60,448 bases of DNA from JBBDIX01 sp050486225. Lineage in GTDB: Bacteria > Actinomycetota > Nitriliruptoria > Nitriliruptorales > Nitriliruptoraceae. The stretch is taken from contig JBJHCV010000012.1 in assembly GCA_050486225.1 (NCBI GenBank), positions 1 to 60,448 on the forward strand, read 5' to 3'. The translations under genes and the position numbers were made by a program. This document shows positions 52,753 to 60,448 of the stretch, one piece after another (position 1 is the stretch's first letter; each line of letters starts with the position of its first letter). A model generated the notes under the pieces. It made no database searches, was not told the DNA's origin, and worked only from the letters and a program-made list of their open reading frames with translations.

Positions 52753-54882
52753 GTGGACCCTGAGCTGCTGCTGGTCGTGTTCCGCATCGTCGCCGGCCTG
52801 GCCGTCATCGGGTTCTTCGGGACGTGGGCGGTTCGTAGGGGCCTGTTCCTCATCCGCCTGGTGAAGGCGGCCCGGCCCGCCCCGGAGCGCAACCTCGGCG
52901 CGGCGGCCCGAGCCAACCTGCGCCGCGCGCTCGTCAACATCCTCGGCAACCGCAAGCTCCTGCGCTGGTCGCTGCCCGGCATCGCCCACTTCTGGGTGAT
53001 GTGGGCGTTCTTCGTCCTGCAGACGACCCTGCTCGAGGCGGCCGGCGAACTGTTCGTCGGCCCCGAGTTCCAACTGCCGCTGCTCAACGCCATCTCGGTC
53101 GGCGGGGTGACCGCCTACGACGTGCTCGGCTTCTTCCAGGACTCGCTGGGGCTGCTGTCGATGACCGGCATCGTGATCTTCGCCGGGATCCGACTGGCCC
53201 AGGACCCTCGTCGCGTCGGTCGCGGATCCCGTTTCGCAGGCTCCAACCTCAACCAGGGCTGGTGGGTCCTCGCCGCGGAGACGCTGGTCATCTGGACGCT
53301 GTGGGTCGCCCACGGGGTCCGGTTCGCCGAGGGCCACGCCCCCACCGAGGCCGCGTTCGTCTCCCGGCTGTTCGGTCAGGCGTTCGTCGGGGTGGACTCG
53401 CTCACCCTCGAGTGGATCGGCGCCGTGAACCTGGTGGTCCACCTGGCCATCGTCGGCGGGTTCCTCGTGTTCACCCTGCACTCCAAGCACCTGCACATCC
53501 TGACCATCCCGTTCCAGGAGCTCACCCGCGACCCCGACCGCGACAAGGCACTCGGCGCACTGTCGACCGAACTGATCGACATGGAGGAGATGGACGAGGA
53601 CACCGTGCTCGGCGTCGGACAGGTCGAGCACTTCACGTTCGACCGGTTTCTGGACTTCCAGACGTGCACCGAGTGCGGGCGCTGCCAGTCGCAGTGCCCG
53701 GCGTGGAACACCGGCAAGCCGCTGAGTCCGAAACTGCTCATCCAGGACCTGCGCGACCACATGTACGCCAAGGGCCCGTTCCTGCTCGGACAGGTCGACG
53801 AGGCGCACGCCGGCGACGTGATCAGCATCCCGCTGGTGGGTGACGCGCCCGGCGAGGCCGCCGTCATCGACTACGACGTGCTGTGGTCGTGCACCACCTG
53901 CGGCGCATGCGTCGAGGAGTGCCCGGTCGACATCCAGCACGTGGACACCATCATGGACATGCGCCGCAACAAGGCGATGATGGAGTCGAGCTTCCCGCAG
54001 GAGGCCGGCGTCATGCTCCGCAACATCGAGAACTCCGGAGACCCGTGGGGCGTCGGCCAGTCGAAGCGTGAGGAGTGGACCGAGCAGCTCGACTTCGAGA
54101 TCCCGCGCGCCGTTCCCGGCACCGAACTCGACGACGACGTCGACCACCTCCTGTGGGTCGGCTGCTCCGGCGCCGTCGACGACCGGTCCCGCAGGATCAC
54201 CGTCGCGATCGCCCGCCTGCTCCACGACGCCGGGGTGCGCTTCGCGATCCTGGGCAACAACGAGGCGTGCACGGGCGACTCGCCGCGCCGCCTGGGCATG
54301 GAGTACCTGTTCCAGATGCTGGCCCAGCAGAACGTGGAGACCCTGAAGTCGGTCGGCGCGGAACGCCGCACCATCGTCACGCGCTGCGCCCACTGCTTCA
54401 ACGCGCTGAAGAACGAGTACCCGGACTTCGACGGCCACTTCGAGGTCGTCCACCACAGCGAACTGCTCGCACGGCTCGTCGACGAGGGTCGCATCGTCAT
54501 CACCAGCGAACTCGCGAAGCGCATCACCTACCACGACCCGTGCTACCTCGGGCGTCACAACGAGGTGTACGACGCGCCCCGCGCGACCATCAGCGCCGTG
54601 CCGGGTGTGGACGCCGTGGAGATGGAGCGCAGCCGGTCCAACGGCTTCTGCTGTGGTGCCGGCGGGGCCCGCATGTGGATGGAGGAGACCATCGGCACGC
54701 GGGTCAACACCAACCGCGTCGACGAGGTGGTCGGCACCGGTGCGGACATCGTGGCCACGGGCTGCCCGTTCTGTGTCACCATGCTGTCCGACGGGATCGC
54801 GGAGAAGGTCGGTCAGGGCGAACTCGCCGACGGTCAGGTCGAGGTGCTCGACATCGCCGAGGTGCTGGCGCGTGGACGGTGA
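52753..54882 (+). CDS. etfD: EtfD-like membrane iron-sulfur oxidoreductase
   Basis: The 709 residues begin with five or six membrane helices (NarI-like region to about 255), followed by two 4Fe-4S motifs (CTECGRCQSQCP and CTTCGACVEECP), then two CCG domains (the second with CCGAGGARMWME and CPFC). This matches EtfD (mycobacterial Rv0338c), which accepts electrons from EtfAB during fatty-acid oxidation and passes them to the quinone pool; other heterodisulfide-reductase-like roles are possible. The GTG at 52753 follows GGGAGGAG and a TACACT -10. EtfAB genes are not in the window. Confidence 0.88.
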   Translation: MDPELLLVVFRIVAGLAVIGFFGTWAVRRGLFLIRLVKAARPAPERNLGAAARANLRRALVNILGNRKLLRWSLPGIAHFWVMWAFFVLQTTLLEAAGELFVGPEFQLPLLNAISVGGVTAYDVLGFFQDSLGLLSMTGIVIFAGIRLAQDPRRVGRGSRFAGSNLNQGWWVLAAETLVIWTLWVAHGVRFAEGHAPTEAAFVSRLFGQAFVGVDSLTLEWIGAVNLVVHLAIVGGFLVFTLHSKHLHILTIPFQELTRDPDRDKALGALSTELIDMEEMDEDTVLGVGQVEHFTFDRFLDFQTCTECGRCQSQCPAWNTGKPLSPKLLIQDLRDHMYAKGPFLLGQVDEAHAGDVISIPLVGDAPGEAAVIDYDVLWSCTTCGACVEECPVDIQHVDTIMDMRRNKAMMESSFPQEAGVMLRNIENSGDPWGVGQSKREEWTEQLDFEIPRAVPGTELDDDVDHLLWVGCSGAVDDRSRRITVAIARLLHDAGVRFAILGNNEACTGDSPRRLGMEYLFQMLAQQNVETLKSVGAERRTIVTRCAHCFNALKNEYPDFDGHFEVVHHSELLARLVDEGRIVITSELAKRITYHDPCYLGRHNEVYDAPRATISAVPGVDAVEMERSRSNGFCCGAGGARMWMEETIGTRVNTNRVDEVVGTGADIVATGCPFCVTMLSDGIAEKVGQGELADGQVEVLDIAEVLARGR

Positions 54883-55534
54883 GTCCGGCGAACTCCCCGA
54901 GGATCGCGCCGACCGGGTCGCACAACGCCTCGCGGTCCCGGTGCTGCTCGCCGCTCTCGCCAGTGTCCCCGCGGTCTTCCTCACCCTCATGCAGGACCCG
55001 TGGTCGACGGTCGGCACCGGTCTCAACACGCTCTCGGGCGGGGTGCTCATCGCGGAGACCGTCGTCCTGTTCGCGCTCGCCGAGGACCGCCTCGGCTGGA
55101 TCCGGCGCAACCGCTGGCTCGTCGCGCTGACCCTGGCGCTCATCCCGGCCGTCGTGTTCGCGCTCGGTCCGGTCCAGCTCCTGCGCCTGCTGCGGGTCGT
55201 CGGTGCCCTGCGCATCATCCGCGTGGGCCGGATCCTCAAGGCCGGCCGCATCGTGCGGCAGCGTGCCGGTCTGCACGAGGCCTGGCACACGGTCGTCGGG
55301 GTCACGGTCAGTCTGCTGTGCGCAGCGTTCGTGGCGATGGTGCTCATCGACCCCACGTCGACGTCGCGCCAGTTCCTCGACGGCGCCGTGCAGCGTCTCG
55401 GATGGGTCGGGGTGGTGATCGCCGGAGTGATCGTGGCGGTGGCCACCTTCGTGGTCCGCTCGCAACGTGACCGGGACGCCGCCGAACAGCCACGGCCGGC
55501 AGGGCCTGAGCACGACGAGCCGACGCCCCCGTGA
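54872..55534 (+). CDS. Membrane protein with S4 voltage-sensor-like helix
   Basis: The 220-residue protein has four hydrophobic segments before and after a striking S4-like helix. Arg or Lys falls at every third position, at residues 105, 108, 114, 117, 120, 123, 126 and 129 (LLRLLRVVGALRIIRVGRIL, then KAGRIVRQR). This is the hallmark of ion-channel voltage sensors. Two further helices follow (about 138-160 and 177-195), but the loop between them is short and has no K+ or Na+ selectivity signature. It may be a voltage-sensor-only protein or a divergent channel. The GTG at 54872 overlaps the end of etfD by 11 bp, and the gene overlaps lemA by 4 bp. Confidence 0.75.
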   Translation: MDGESGELPEDRADRVAQRLAVPVLLAALASVPAVFLTLMQDPWSTVGTGLNTLSGGVLIAETVVLFALAEDRLGWIRRNRWLVALTLALIPAVVFALGPVQLLRLLRVVGALRIIRVGRILKAGRIVRQRAGLHEAWHTVVGVTVSLLCAAFVAMVLIDPTSTSRQFLDGAVQRLGWVGVVIAGVIVAVATFVVRSQRDRDAAEQPRPAGPEHDEPTPP

Positions 55535-56097
55535 GCGCCGCCACGGGCATCGTCGTCGCGCTCGCAGTGATCGTGCTGGTCGCGGTCGTGTGGGGGTACA
55601 ACCGGTTGGTCCGCGCGAAGGTCCGGGTCCGACAGGGCTGGGCACAGGTCGCGGTCCAGCTCCAGCGGCGCCACGACCTGGTGCCCCGGCTGGTCGAGGT
55701 CGTGCGCGGGTACGCGGCTCACGAGGCCGGGGTCCTCGACGAGGTCGTGGCGCGCCGGACCGCAGCACTGTCCGAGCACGACCCGGCCCGTCGACCGGCG
55801 GCCGAGGAGGCCTTCGGCCAGTCGCTGCAGCGACTGCTCGTGCTCACCGAGTCCTACCCGAACCTGCGGGCCGACGAACGGTTCGCCCACCTGTCCGACG
55901 AGCTGAGGGACACCGAGGATCGGCTCGCGTTCGCCCGTGACTTCGCCTCCCACCGTGTCGCCACCTACCGCGGGCTGACGCAGACGTTCCCCGGCAACCT
56001 GCTCGCAGCCGCCTTCGGGTTCCCGCGCGAGGAACTGTTCGCGCTCGACGACCCGCGAGCGGCAGCCGTACCCGGAATCGACCTGCCCGAGGACTAG
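55531..56097 (+). CDS. LemA family protein
   Basis: The 188 residues have one N-terminal membrane helix (ATGIVVALAVIVLVAVVWGY) and the LemA helical domain: YNRLVRAKVRVRQGWAQVAV, then RRHDLVPRLVEVVRGYAAHE, LTESYPNLRADERF and PGNLLAAAFGF. The family has no agreed molecular function but typically pairs with DUF2207 membrane proteins, as it does here. It overlaps the S4-like gene by 4 bp. Confidence 0.92.
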   Translation: MSAATGIVVALAVIVLVAVVWGYNRLVRAKVRVRQGWAQVAVQLQRRHDLVPRLVEVVRGYAAHEAGVLDEVVARRTAALSEHDPARRPAAEEAFGQSLQRLLVLTESYPNLRADERFAHLSDELRDTEDRLAFARDFASHRVATYRGLTQTFPGNLLAAAFGFPREELFALDDPRAAAVPGIDLPED

Positions 56098-56150
56098 TCT
56101 CCGGATCGGGAGACCCGTCGACCGAACGGGAGACACGGCGAGGGCGACTG

Positions 56151-57959
56151 GTGCGCATCGGTTGGCGGGTGATCGTGACCACGTTCGTCGCGGGCGCCGT
56201 CGTCGCAGGCACGGTGCTCGTCGGGTGGACCGCCGACCGCGTCGCACGCGACCGCGCCTTCGTCATCGACTCGTTCGACCGACTCGTCGAGGTCGAGGCG
56301 GACGGCACCACGCGGGTCACCGAGTCGATCGACGTCACGTTCCTCGAGTCGCGACGGGGAATCTTCCGAGACCTGCCGGACGAGCGCCGCATGCCGGCCG
56401 GAGACTGGTCGGTCCTGTCGGTCGACCGGGGAACCCCCGACGAACCCTGGACGGCGGTGGTCGAGTCCGGTCCCGACGGTCCCCGCGTGCGGATCGGTGA
56501 CGCCAGCGTGTGGCTCGACCCCGGCACGTACCACTATCGCCTGCGCCTGCTCGCGCCGACCTGGAGTCACGTGCTGGCCCGGGACCCCGACACCGTGGAG
56601 ACTCGTGTCGACGTCCCCGGCTTCGACTGGCCCACCGACGTGGAACGGGTACGCCTCACCCTCGACATGCCCGGACCCATCACGCAGGCGCGATGCGTGG
56701 AGGGACGCCTCGGGTCACGTCGTGCCTGCGGTTCCGAGCCGGTCGTCGACGGCAACCGCCTCGTCCTGGAACTCGGTCCCTACCCGGACCGCCACTCGGC
56801 CACCGTGGCGGTACACGTGCCCACGTCGTCGTTCGTCACGGACCTGCCTGCCCGGCACCCCGAACCGCTCACCGGAGGTGTCGGGCTGCCGCAGGCCGAC
56901 ATCGGTCGCGTGGCGTCCGCCGTCCTGTACGCGGCACTGCTCGCCCTCGCGCTGTTGTCCATCGACGTCGTGTACGCGCGCCACGTCTACCGCGACCAGG
57001 TCACCGACCCTCACCTGCACGACCGCGCCCACCCGGCGGCCGTCCCTGCTCCACCGCTGGGGCTGCGCTCCGCCGAGGTGGCGGGACTGCTGCTGCGCCG
57101 CGACGCCCAGTCACTGTTCCTCGCGACACTCGTCGACCTGTCCCAGCGCGACGTGCTCCACACCGAGGCCACCGCGACCGGCAAGGGGCAGGGGCTCACG
57201 GTCCGTCGAGGCGACGCCGCATCCGACCCCGACGACCAGGCGTTCGTCGACGCACTGCTCGACCGGGTCGACTCCATCACGTTCGGTGACGCATACGACG
57301 CGGCGGTCGCGCGCCGGGTCCAGGCCGCGACCCGCGTCGTCCACCGACGTGCGTCGCACGTGTTCGAGCAGCACGGCCTGACCCACAGTGGAGGCGTCGT
57401 GCTGCGATCCCCGGCGTTCCGGGTGTTCCTCACGCTCGGGGTCATCGTGTGGATCTGGGTCACCGGGCGCATCGTGGCCACCGTGACTCCCCTCAGTGGC
57501 GGCGCCCTCGCCGCGGTCGCGGCGGTGGTCGTGGTCGGCTGGGGGCTCGCACACGCTCCCTGGGGTCACCACCGTGTGCCACTCAACTCGCAGGGGCGCG
57601 ACGCGACCGGGCACGCCCGCGCGTTCCGCTCGTTCATCGAGACCGTCGAGGGCGACCAGCTCCGATGGGCGGCCGGCCAGCCCGGGATCGGGCACCGGCA
57701 CCCGGCCGTCACCCTGCTGCCGTACGCCATCGCGCTCGGGCTCGCCGACTCGTGGTTCCGCCGGTTCGGGGAGATCATGGCCCAGTTCGCCACCGCGTCG
57801 GCCGCCTCGGGCGGGGTGGCGTGGTGGGCGTCGGGCTCGACGTTCAGCAGCGTGCGCACCGCACAGTCGACGACCAGCACTCCCCCGTCGTCGTCCGGCA
57901 GTGGGGGCGGCGGAGGCGGCGGCTCCGGGGGTGGCGGCGGAGGCGGTGGCTCCTGGTGA
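56151..57959 (+). CDS. DUF2207 membrane protein with poly-glycine tail
   Basis: The 602 residues have an N-terminal membrane anchor (about 7-28) and an extracytoplasmic DUF2207 beta domain (about 38-215: SFDRLVEVEADGTTRVTESI, RRGIFRDLP). Membrane helices follow near 258-277 and 428-470, then a cytoplasmic region, and a C-terminus made of Ser then two blocks of Gly (GGGGGGGSGGGGGGGGSW). This architecture is usual for DUF2207 proteins linked to LemA. The function is unknown; envelope maintenance is a guess. It starts 53 bp after lemA. Confidence 0.9.
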   Translation: MRIGWRVIVTTFVAGAVVAGTVLVGWTADRVARDRAFVIDSFDRLVEVEADGTTRVTESIDVTFLESRRGIFRDLPDERRMPAGDWSVLSVDRGTPDEPWTAVVESGPDGPRVRIGDASVWLDPGTYHYRLRLLAPTWSHVLARDPDTVETRVDVPGFDWPTDVERVRLTLDMPGPITQARCVEGRLGSRRACGSEPVVDGNRLVLELGPYPDRHSATVAVHVPTSSFVTDLPARHPEPLTGGVGLPQADIGRVASAVLYAALLALALLSIDVVYARHVYRDQVTDPHLHDRAHPAAVPAPPLGLRSAEVAGLLLRRDAQSLFLATLVDLSQRDVLHTEATATGKGQGLTVRRGDAASDPDDQAFVDALLDRVDSITFGDAYDAAVARRVQAATRVVHRRASHVFEQHGLTHSGGVVLRSPAFRVFLTLGVIVWIWVTGRIVATVTPLSGGALAAVAAVVVVGWGLAHAPWGHHRVPLNSQGRDATGHARAFRSFIETVEGDQLRWAAGQPGIGHRHPAVTLLPYAIALGLADSWFRRFGEIMAQFATASAASGGVAWWASGSTFSSVRTAQSTTSTPPSSSGSGGGGGGGSGGGGGGGGSW

Positions 57960-57978
57960 GACGGGGTTGCCGGGCTCC

Positions 57979-58566
57979 TCAGGCCGGGCCTGCGTCGTCC
58001 GGTGGCGGCACCAGGTTGAGGTGGTAGCGCGAGGCCGTCGGCCCGCTCTGCCCCTGGTACTTCGAGCCGGCCTCCCGACTGCCGTAGGGACGCTCGGCAG
58101 GGCGGTCGAGCTCGAAGAACGCGAACTGGGCGATCTTCATCCCCGGGTACAGCAGGATCGGCAGCGTCGCGACGTTCGACAGTTCGAGGGTGACGTCCCC
58201 GTCGAAGCCCGCATCGATGAACCCCGCGGTCGAGTGGATCACCAGCCCGAGCCGCGCGAGCGAACTCTTGCCCTCCAGCCGAGCCACGACGTCGTCGGCG
58301 AGCGTGATCCGTTCGAGGGTGGATCCGAGCACGAACTCACCCGGATGCAGCACGAACGGGTCGTCGCCCACCTCGACGAGTTCGGTCAGGTCCGGCTGCG
58401 GCTGCTTCACGTCGATGAACGGGTAGCGGTGGTTGGCGAACACACGGAACGTGTCCCCCAGCCGCACGTCGACGCTCGAGGGCTGGATGGCGTCGTCGAG
58501 CATCGGGTCGATCCCGATGCGACCCGACTCGAGCGCCTCGCGGATGGTGCCGTCGGAGAGGATCAC
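57979..58566 (-). CDS. dcd: dCTP deaminase
   Basis: The 195-residue trimeric enzyme belongs to the dCTP deaminase/dUTPase fold: IQPSSVDVRLGDTFRVF, FVLGSTLERITLADDVVARL, EGKSSLARLGLVIHSTAGFI with catalytic Glu in DAGFDGDVTLELSN, and KYQGQSGPTASRYH at the C-terminus. It makes dUTP from dCTP; many actinobacterial members are bifunctional and go on to dUMP, which this sequence alone does not settle. GTG 58566 is the start. It converges on the DUF2207 gene. Confidence 0.94.
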   Translation of the reverse strand: MILSDGTIREALESGRIGIDPMLDDAIQPSSVDVRLGDTFRVFANHRYPFIDVKQPQPDLTELVEVGDDPFVLHPGEFVLGSTLERITLADDVVARLEGKSSLARLGLVIHSTAGFIDAGFDGDVTLELSNVATLPILLYPGMKIAQFAFFELDRPAERPYGSREAGSKYQGQSGPTASRYHLNLVPPPDDAGPA

Positions 58567-58762
58567 GGGTTCGTCCAGTGCGTTGCCGGCACGTGCTCGT
58601 CACGCGCACCGTAGACGCCCGGCGCCGCGATCGACTCGACCGGTCGTCGAGGTGGCCACGTCCGGGTGGTCGACGAGACCATCCGTGGAGCGTGGGGTCG
58701 CATTGCCCACGGTCACGCCGGGCGAGTACCTTCGGCACCCGCGCGCTCCCCGAGCGACGCCT

Positions 58763-58833
58763 GCGGGTGTAGTTCAATGGTAGAACACGAGCTTCCCAAG
58801 CTCGGAACGGGGGTTCGATTCCCCTCACCCGCT
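58763..58833 (+). tRNA. tRNA-Gly(CCC)
   Basis: The cloverleaf has acceptor stem GCGGGTG/CACCCGC, T-loop GGTTCGATTCC and anticodon loop TTCCCAA (CCC). The sequence to the right changes character (broken genes, an IS), so this tRNA may be an integration site, though I did not find a second copy of its 3' end in the window. Confidence 0.95.
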
Positions 58834-59124
58834 CCGTTGAGACCCGAACACAAGTTGGGCCTCCAAGCCGACATAAGTCGGGCCGTTCCAGGTGGAATCT
58901 GGCCGCGACGGTCCTGTGATGGCGCAAGGCTGCACGTGACCCTGCCGTTCTTCAGTGGTTGCGGGAGGCGCCTCGGTCGGTCGCCACGGAGCCTGTCGAG
59001 GCTCGACTCCTTCCGCGCGGCTTCAGCTGCCCGTCTCGGATGAACGCCGTCGCCAGCGACCAGAGGAAGACGAGCACCTACGCGACACCCCGCGAGCCCG
59101 GGCAGCCCAGGACCTATGGGGAGT
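58834..59124. other. Gene-free stretch after tRNA-Gly
   Basis: No supported gene. A GTTGGGCC...GTCGGGCC stretch just after the tRNA could form a weak terminator. Open frames here lack ribosome sites and recognisable domains. Confidence 0.5.
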
Positions 59125-59481
59125 TCACCGAAGGCCCAACGGTCGACGCGGATCCGCGCACAGGTCGTTTGGCGATCCTCCTGAAGACTCCGTCGCCGCT
59201 ACTGGCTGCCTGCAAGTTCTTCGCAACGGGCGAACAAGGCCTGGTGGCGTCGTGAGGTGGGTCGGGCTCCTGCCGCCGTGATTCGACGCCGCATCAACGA
59301 GCCGATCGAGTGAGCGGTGGGCTTCGACGAGCTCGGTGGTCATCGCGCGCGGTTGGTAGTGCTGTGCGAGGGTCCAGTCGGGATGGAGTCCCCGGGCCGC
59401 TATGCCAGAGGCAGGGCCTCTTCGGTCTTCCAGCGCGTACCGGGCTTCAGAGATGGCAATGGCTGTATCCCCACGCCCATT
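59125..59481 (-). pseudogene. C-terminal remnant of a type IIG/IIL-like DNA methyltransferase
   Basis: The frame opens after a stop at 59482-59484 with no start. It reads DTAIAISEARYALEDRRG, then HPDWTLAQHYQPRAMTTELV and EAHRSLDRLVDAA. The pattern of a Leu/His-Tyr-Asp/Gln-Pro, a Met, L-x-x-AH-x-x-LD and VD matches the extreme C-terminal end of large class I SAM-dependent DNA methyltransferases of restriction or BREX-type systems (YDP..MP..L..AH..LD..VD). The catalytic domain is absent. After about residue 85 the sequence loses any pattern. I read this as a degraded fragment. Confidence 0.55.
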
Positions 59482-59563
59482 TCACCACCATCCTCTGCCT
59501 CAGCGCTCCATCTCAATCGCACACGCAGCACGCCCGTCGGGCTCACACGTGCCCGACCTCGGC

Positions 59564-60341
59564 CTACTGCTCCACCGGCGGTGGTGATCCGGCGGCGATC
59601 AGGTCGGCGGTGCCATCATCGGTTCGATCGCCACCAGCGACGGACCAGCTTCTGTAGCGCTGCTTCCGCCTCTCGAAGGCATGCTCGCCGCCCTCGAGGT
59701 TCTCGAGTGCAGCAAGGCTGATTGCCGCTTCGTGGAGGTTGCCGGCGAAGGTGGTGCCCCTCTCCAAGACGATGACGTGGTCGGCGTCCGAACCGACAAC
59801 GATGTTCGCGTCGTGACTGACGACGATGAACTGTCGCGCTGCGCGCTGCGTGCGAAGTGTGGGGACCAACTCATCGAAGACGGCGCGCGTGGGCACGGAG
59901 TCTTCCGGCTGGTCGGAGACGACCGGGCGATCGGAAGCAGCGAAGGAGATCTCCTTGATCGCGAGTGCGCGGGTCCCCTCGGTCATCTCTTCGAAGGGGA
60001 CCGGTGCATCTTCCTTTGTCAGTTGCTCAATGTGAAGGCGCTCGCAGGTGCGAGAGGTGACAAGGTCTGACAGGGAGTCCCACTTCTCCTCCGCGACGAT
60101 CTTGTCGATGCACCTGGCGTGGGCAGTGTCAGCTTCTGCCTCATCCTGGTCGCTGTCTTCTCCCAGGACGATGGCGACGACGTCGCGGGCCACCTTCATC
60201 GGATCTAGCTGCTCGCAGTAGGCGAGCAGTGCTGCCTCACGGAGGCCAGTCTTCAGCGACCTGAGGTCTGCGACACGTGCCGTGTGCTCATCGGCAGAGA
60301 CGCGGCAGTAGAAGCCCCGGAGGGACTGCCCCAGCTTTGGT
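59564..60341 (-). pseudogene. AAA/SMC-like ATPase C-terminal part, 5' end cut by an IS
   Basis: The frame is open from the IS boundary to 59564. It contains a Walker B-type stretch (ASDRPVVSDQPED), a switch-histidine strand (RQFIVVSHDANIVVGSDADH) and LEGGEHAFERRKQRY, as in TrlF-type and related defence-associated ATPases. The Walker A half is missing. Coding sequence continues upstream of the first ATG (60199) into LRGFYCRVSADEHTARVADL and stops at the TGACAT end of the IS at about 60342. The gene is therefore disrupted; the rest may lie beyond the window. Confidence 0.7.
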
Positions 60342-60448
60342 TGACATCTATCGTGAGCGGATGCTCACGGGAAGGATGTCGCAATGCCGAAGCGTTTCCC
60401 GCCCGAGTTCAGACGTGACGTGGTCGAGGTTGCCCGCTCAAGCGGGTT
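60342..60448 (+). mobile_element. Left end of an IS3-family-like insertion sequence (partial)
   Basis: The element appears to begin with TGACATCTATCG. A transposase OrfA starts at ATG 60384 behind GGAAGG and reads MPKRFPPEFRRDVVEVARSS before leaving the window, the typical IS3-family helix-turn-helix opening. A CGTGAGC-GGAT-GCTCACG palindrome (60352-60369) lies between the end and the gene. Only this end is visible, so the family assignment rests on the first 21 residues. Confidence 0.75.

Noticed and set aside
52471..56247. A 1258-codon open frame on the minus strand
   Set aside because: It lies opposite etfD, the S4-like gene, lemA and the start of the DUF2207 gene, which all have clear domains and ribosome sites. 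Its sequence is low-complexity and domainless. Only its last 54 codons are accepted as a separate small gene.
58955..59281. Two overlapping rightward frames after tRNA-Gly
   Set aside because: No recognisable domain or convincing ribosome site; composition looks like random GC-rich DNA.

Overview
The window is about 60 kb of uniformly GC-rich DNA (C/G-dominated third positions, frequent GTG starts, four-base stop/start overlaps). It looks like the chromosome of a member of the Actinomycetota. The HspR-type dnaK operon, EtfD-like iron-sulfur membrane protein, MoaD-MoaE fusion, PspC two-component cluster and class F sortase all fit that phylum. A deep lineage such as Nitriliruptoria is plausible, but that is an inference.

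Layout. (1) 1-10.3 kb is an accessory region at a tRNA-Arg(ACG) gene. A 45-bp copy of the tRNA 3' half lies at 1472-1516 and again inside the intact gene at 10264-10308. A 16-bp direct repeat sits just inside both ends, and an integrase N-terminal fragment adjoins the tRNA. The roughly 8.8-kb cargo holds a P1B metal ATPase with CPG instead of CPC, an HMA metallochaperone, a Crp/Fnr regulator with two matching operator-like palindromes, an ArsR/SufR-like regulator, and a four-gene redox/nitrosative-type run (hemerythrin-DUF2249, cupin, a protein with an internal duplication, and a NuoF-like flavo-iron-sulfur protein). Older debris (a second tRNA copy and a LuxR fragment) lies to its left. (2) 10.3-23.4 kb: tRNAs, a BrkB-family protein, an aminotransferase, pheA, a DUF4397 surface protein with a class F sortase, a DsrE protein, a complete branched-chain amino-acid-type ABC importer and purC. 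(3) 23.4-29.3 kb: molybdenum cofactor genes (mocA-like, mogA, moaA, moaD-moaE fusion), then purA-purD. (4) 29.3-44.7 kb: PspC/two-component envelope-stress genes, an aldehyde dehydrogenase-MFS pair, a B12-binding MerR regulator, dodecin, a CrtI-like oxidoreductase, an LPATG-anchored beta-helix protein overlapping a large LuxR regulator, and a purine permease. (5) 44.7-52.6 kb: the heat-shock operon dnaK-hsp20-grpE-dnaJ-hspR-clpB, with a HAIR-like operator upstream. (6) 52.7-58.6 kb: etfD, an S4-like voltage-sensor membrane protein, lemA, a DUF2207 protein and dcd. (7) 58.8-60.4 kb: tRNA-Gly(CCC), followed by broken genes (a DNA methyltransferase tail and an AAA ATPase tail) and the start of an IS3-type insertion sequence. 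This looks like a degraded defence-type island.

The best candidate for something undescribed is the tRNA-Arg island. It pairs a two-domain protein of unknown function with hemerythrin-DUF2249, cupin and NuoF-like partners, next to a Crp-controlled metal efflux module. Functions there are inferred from domains and context only.
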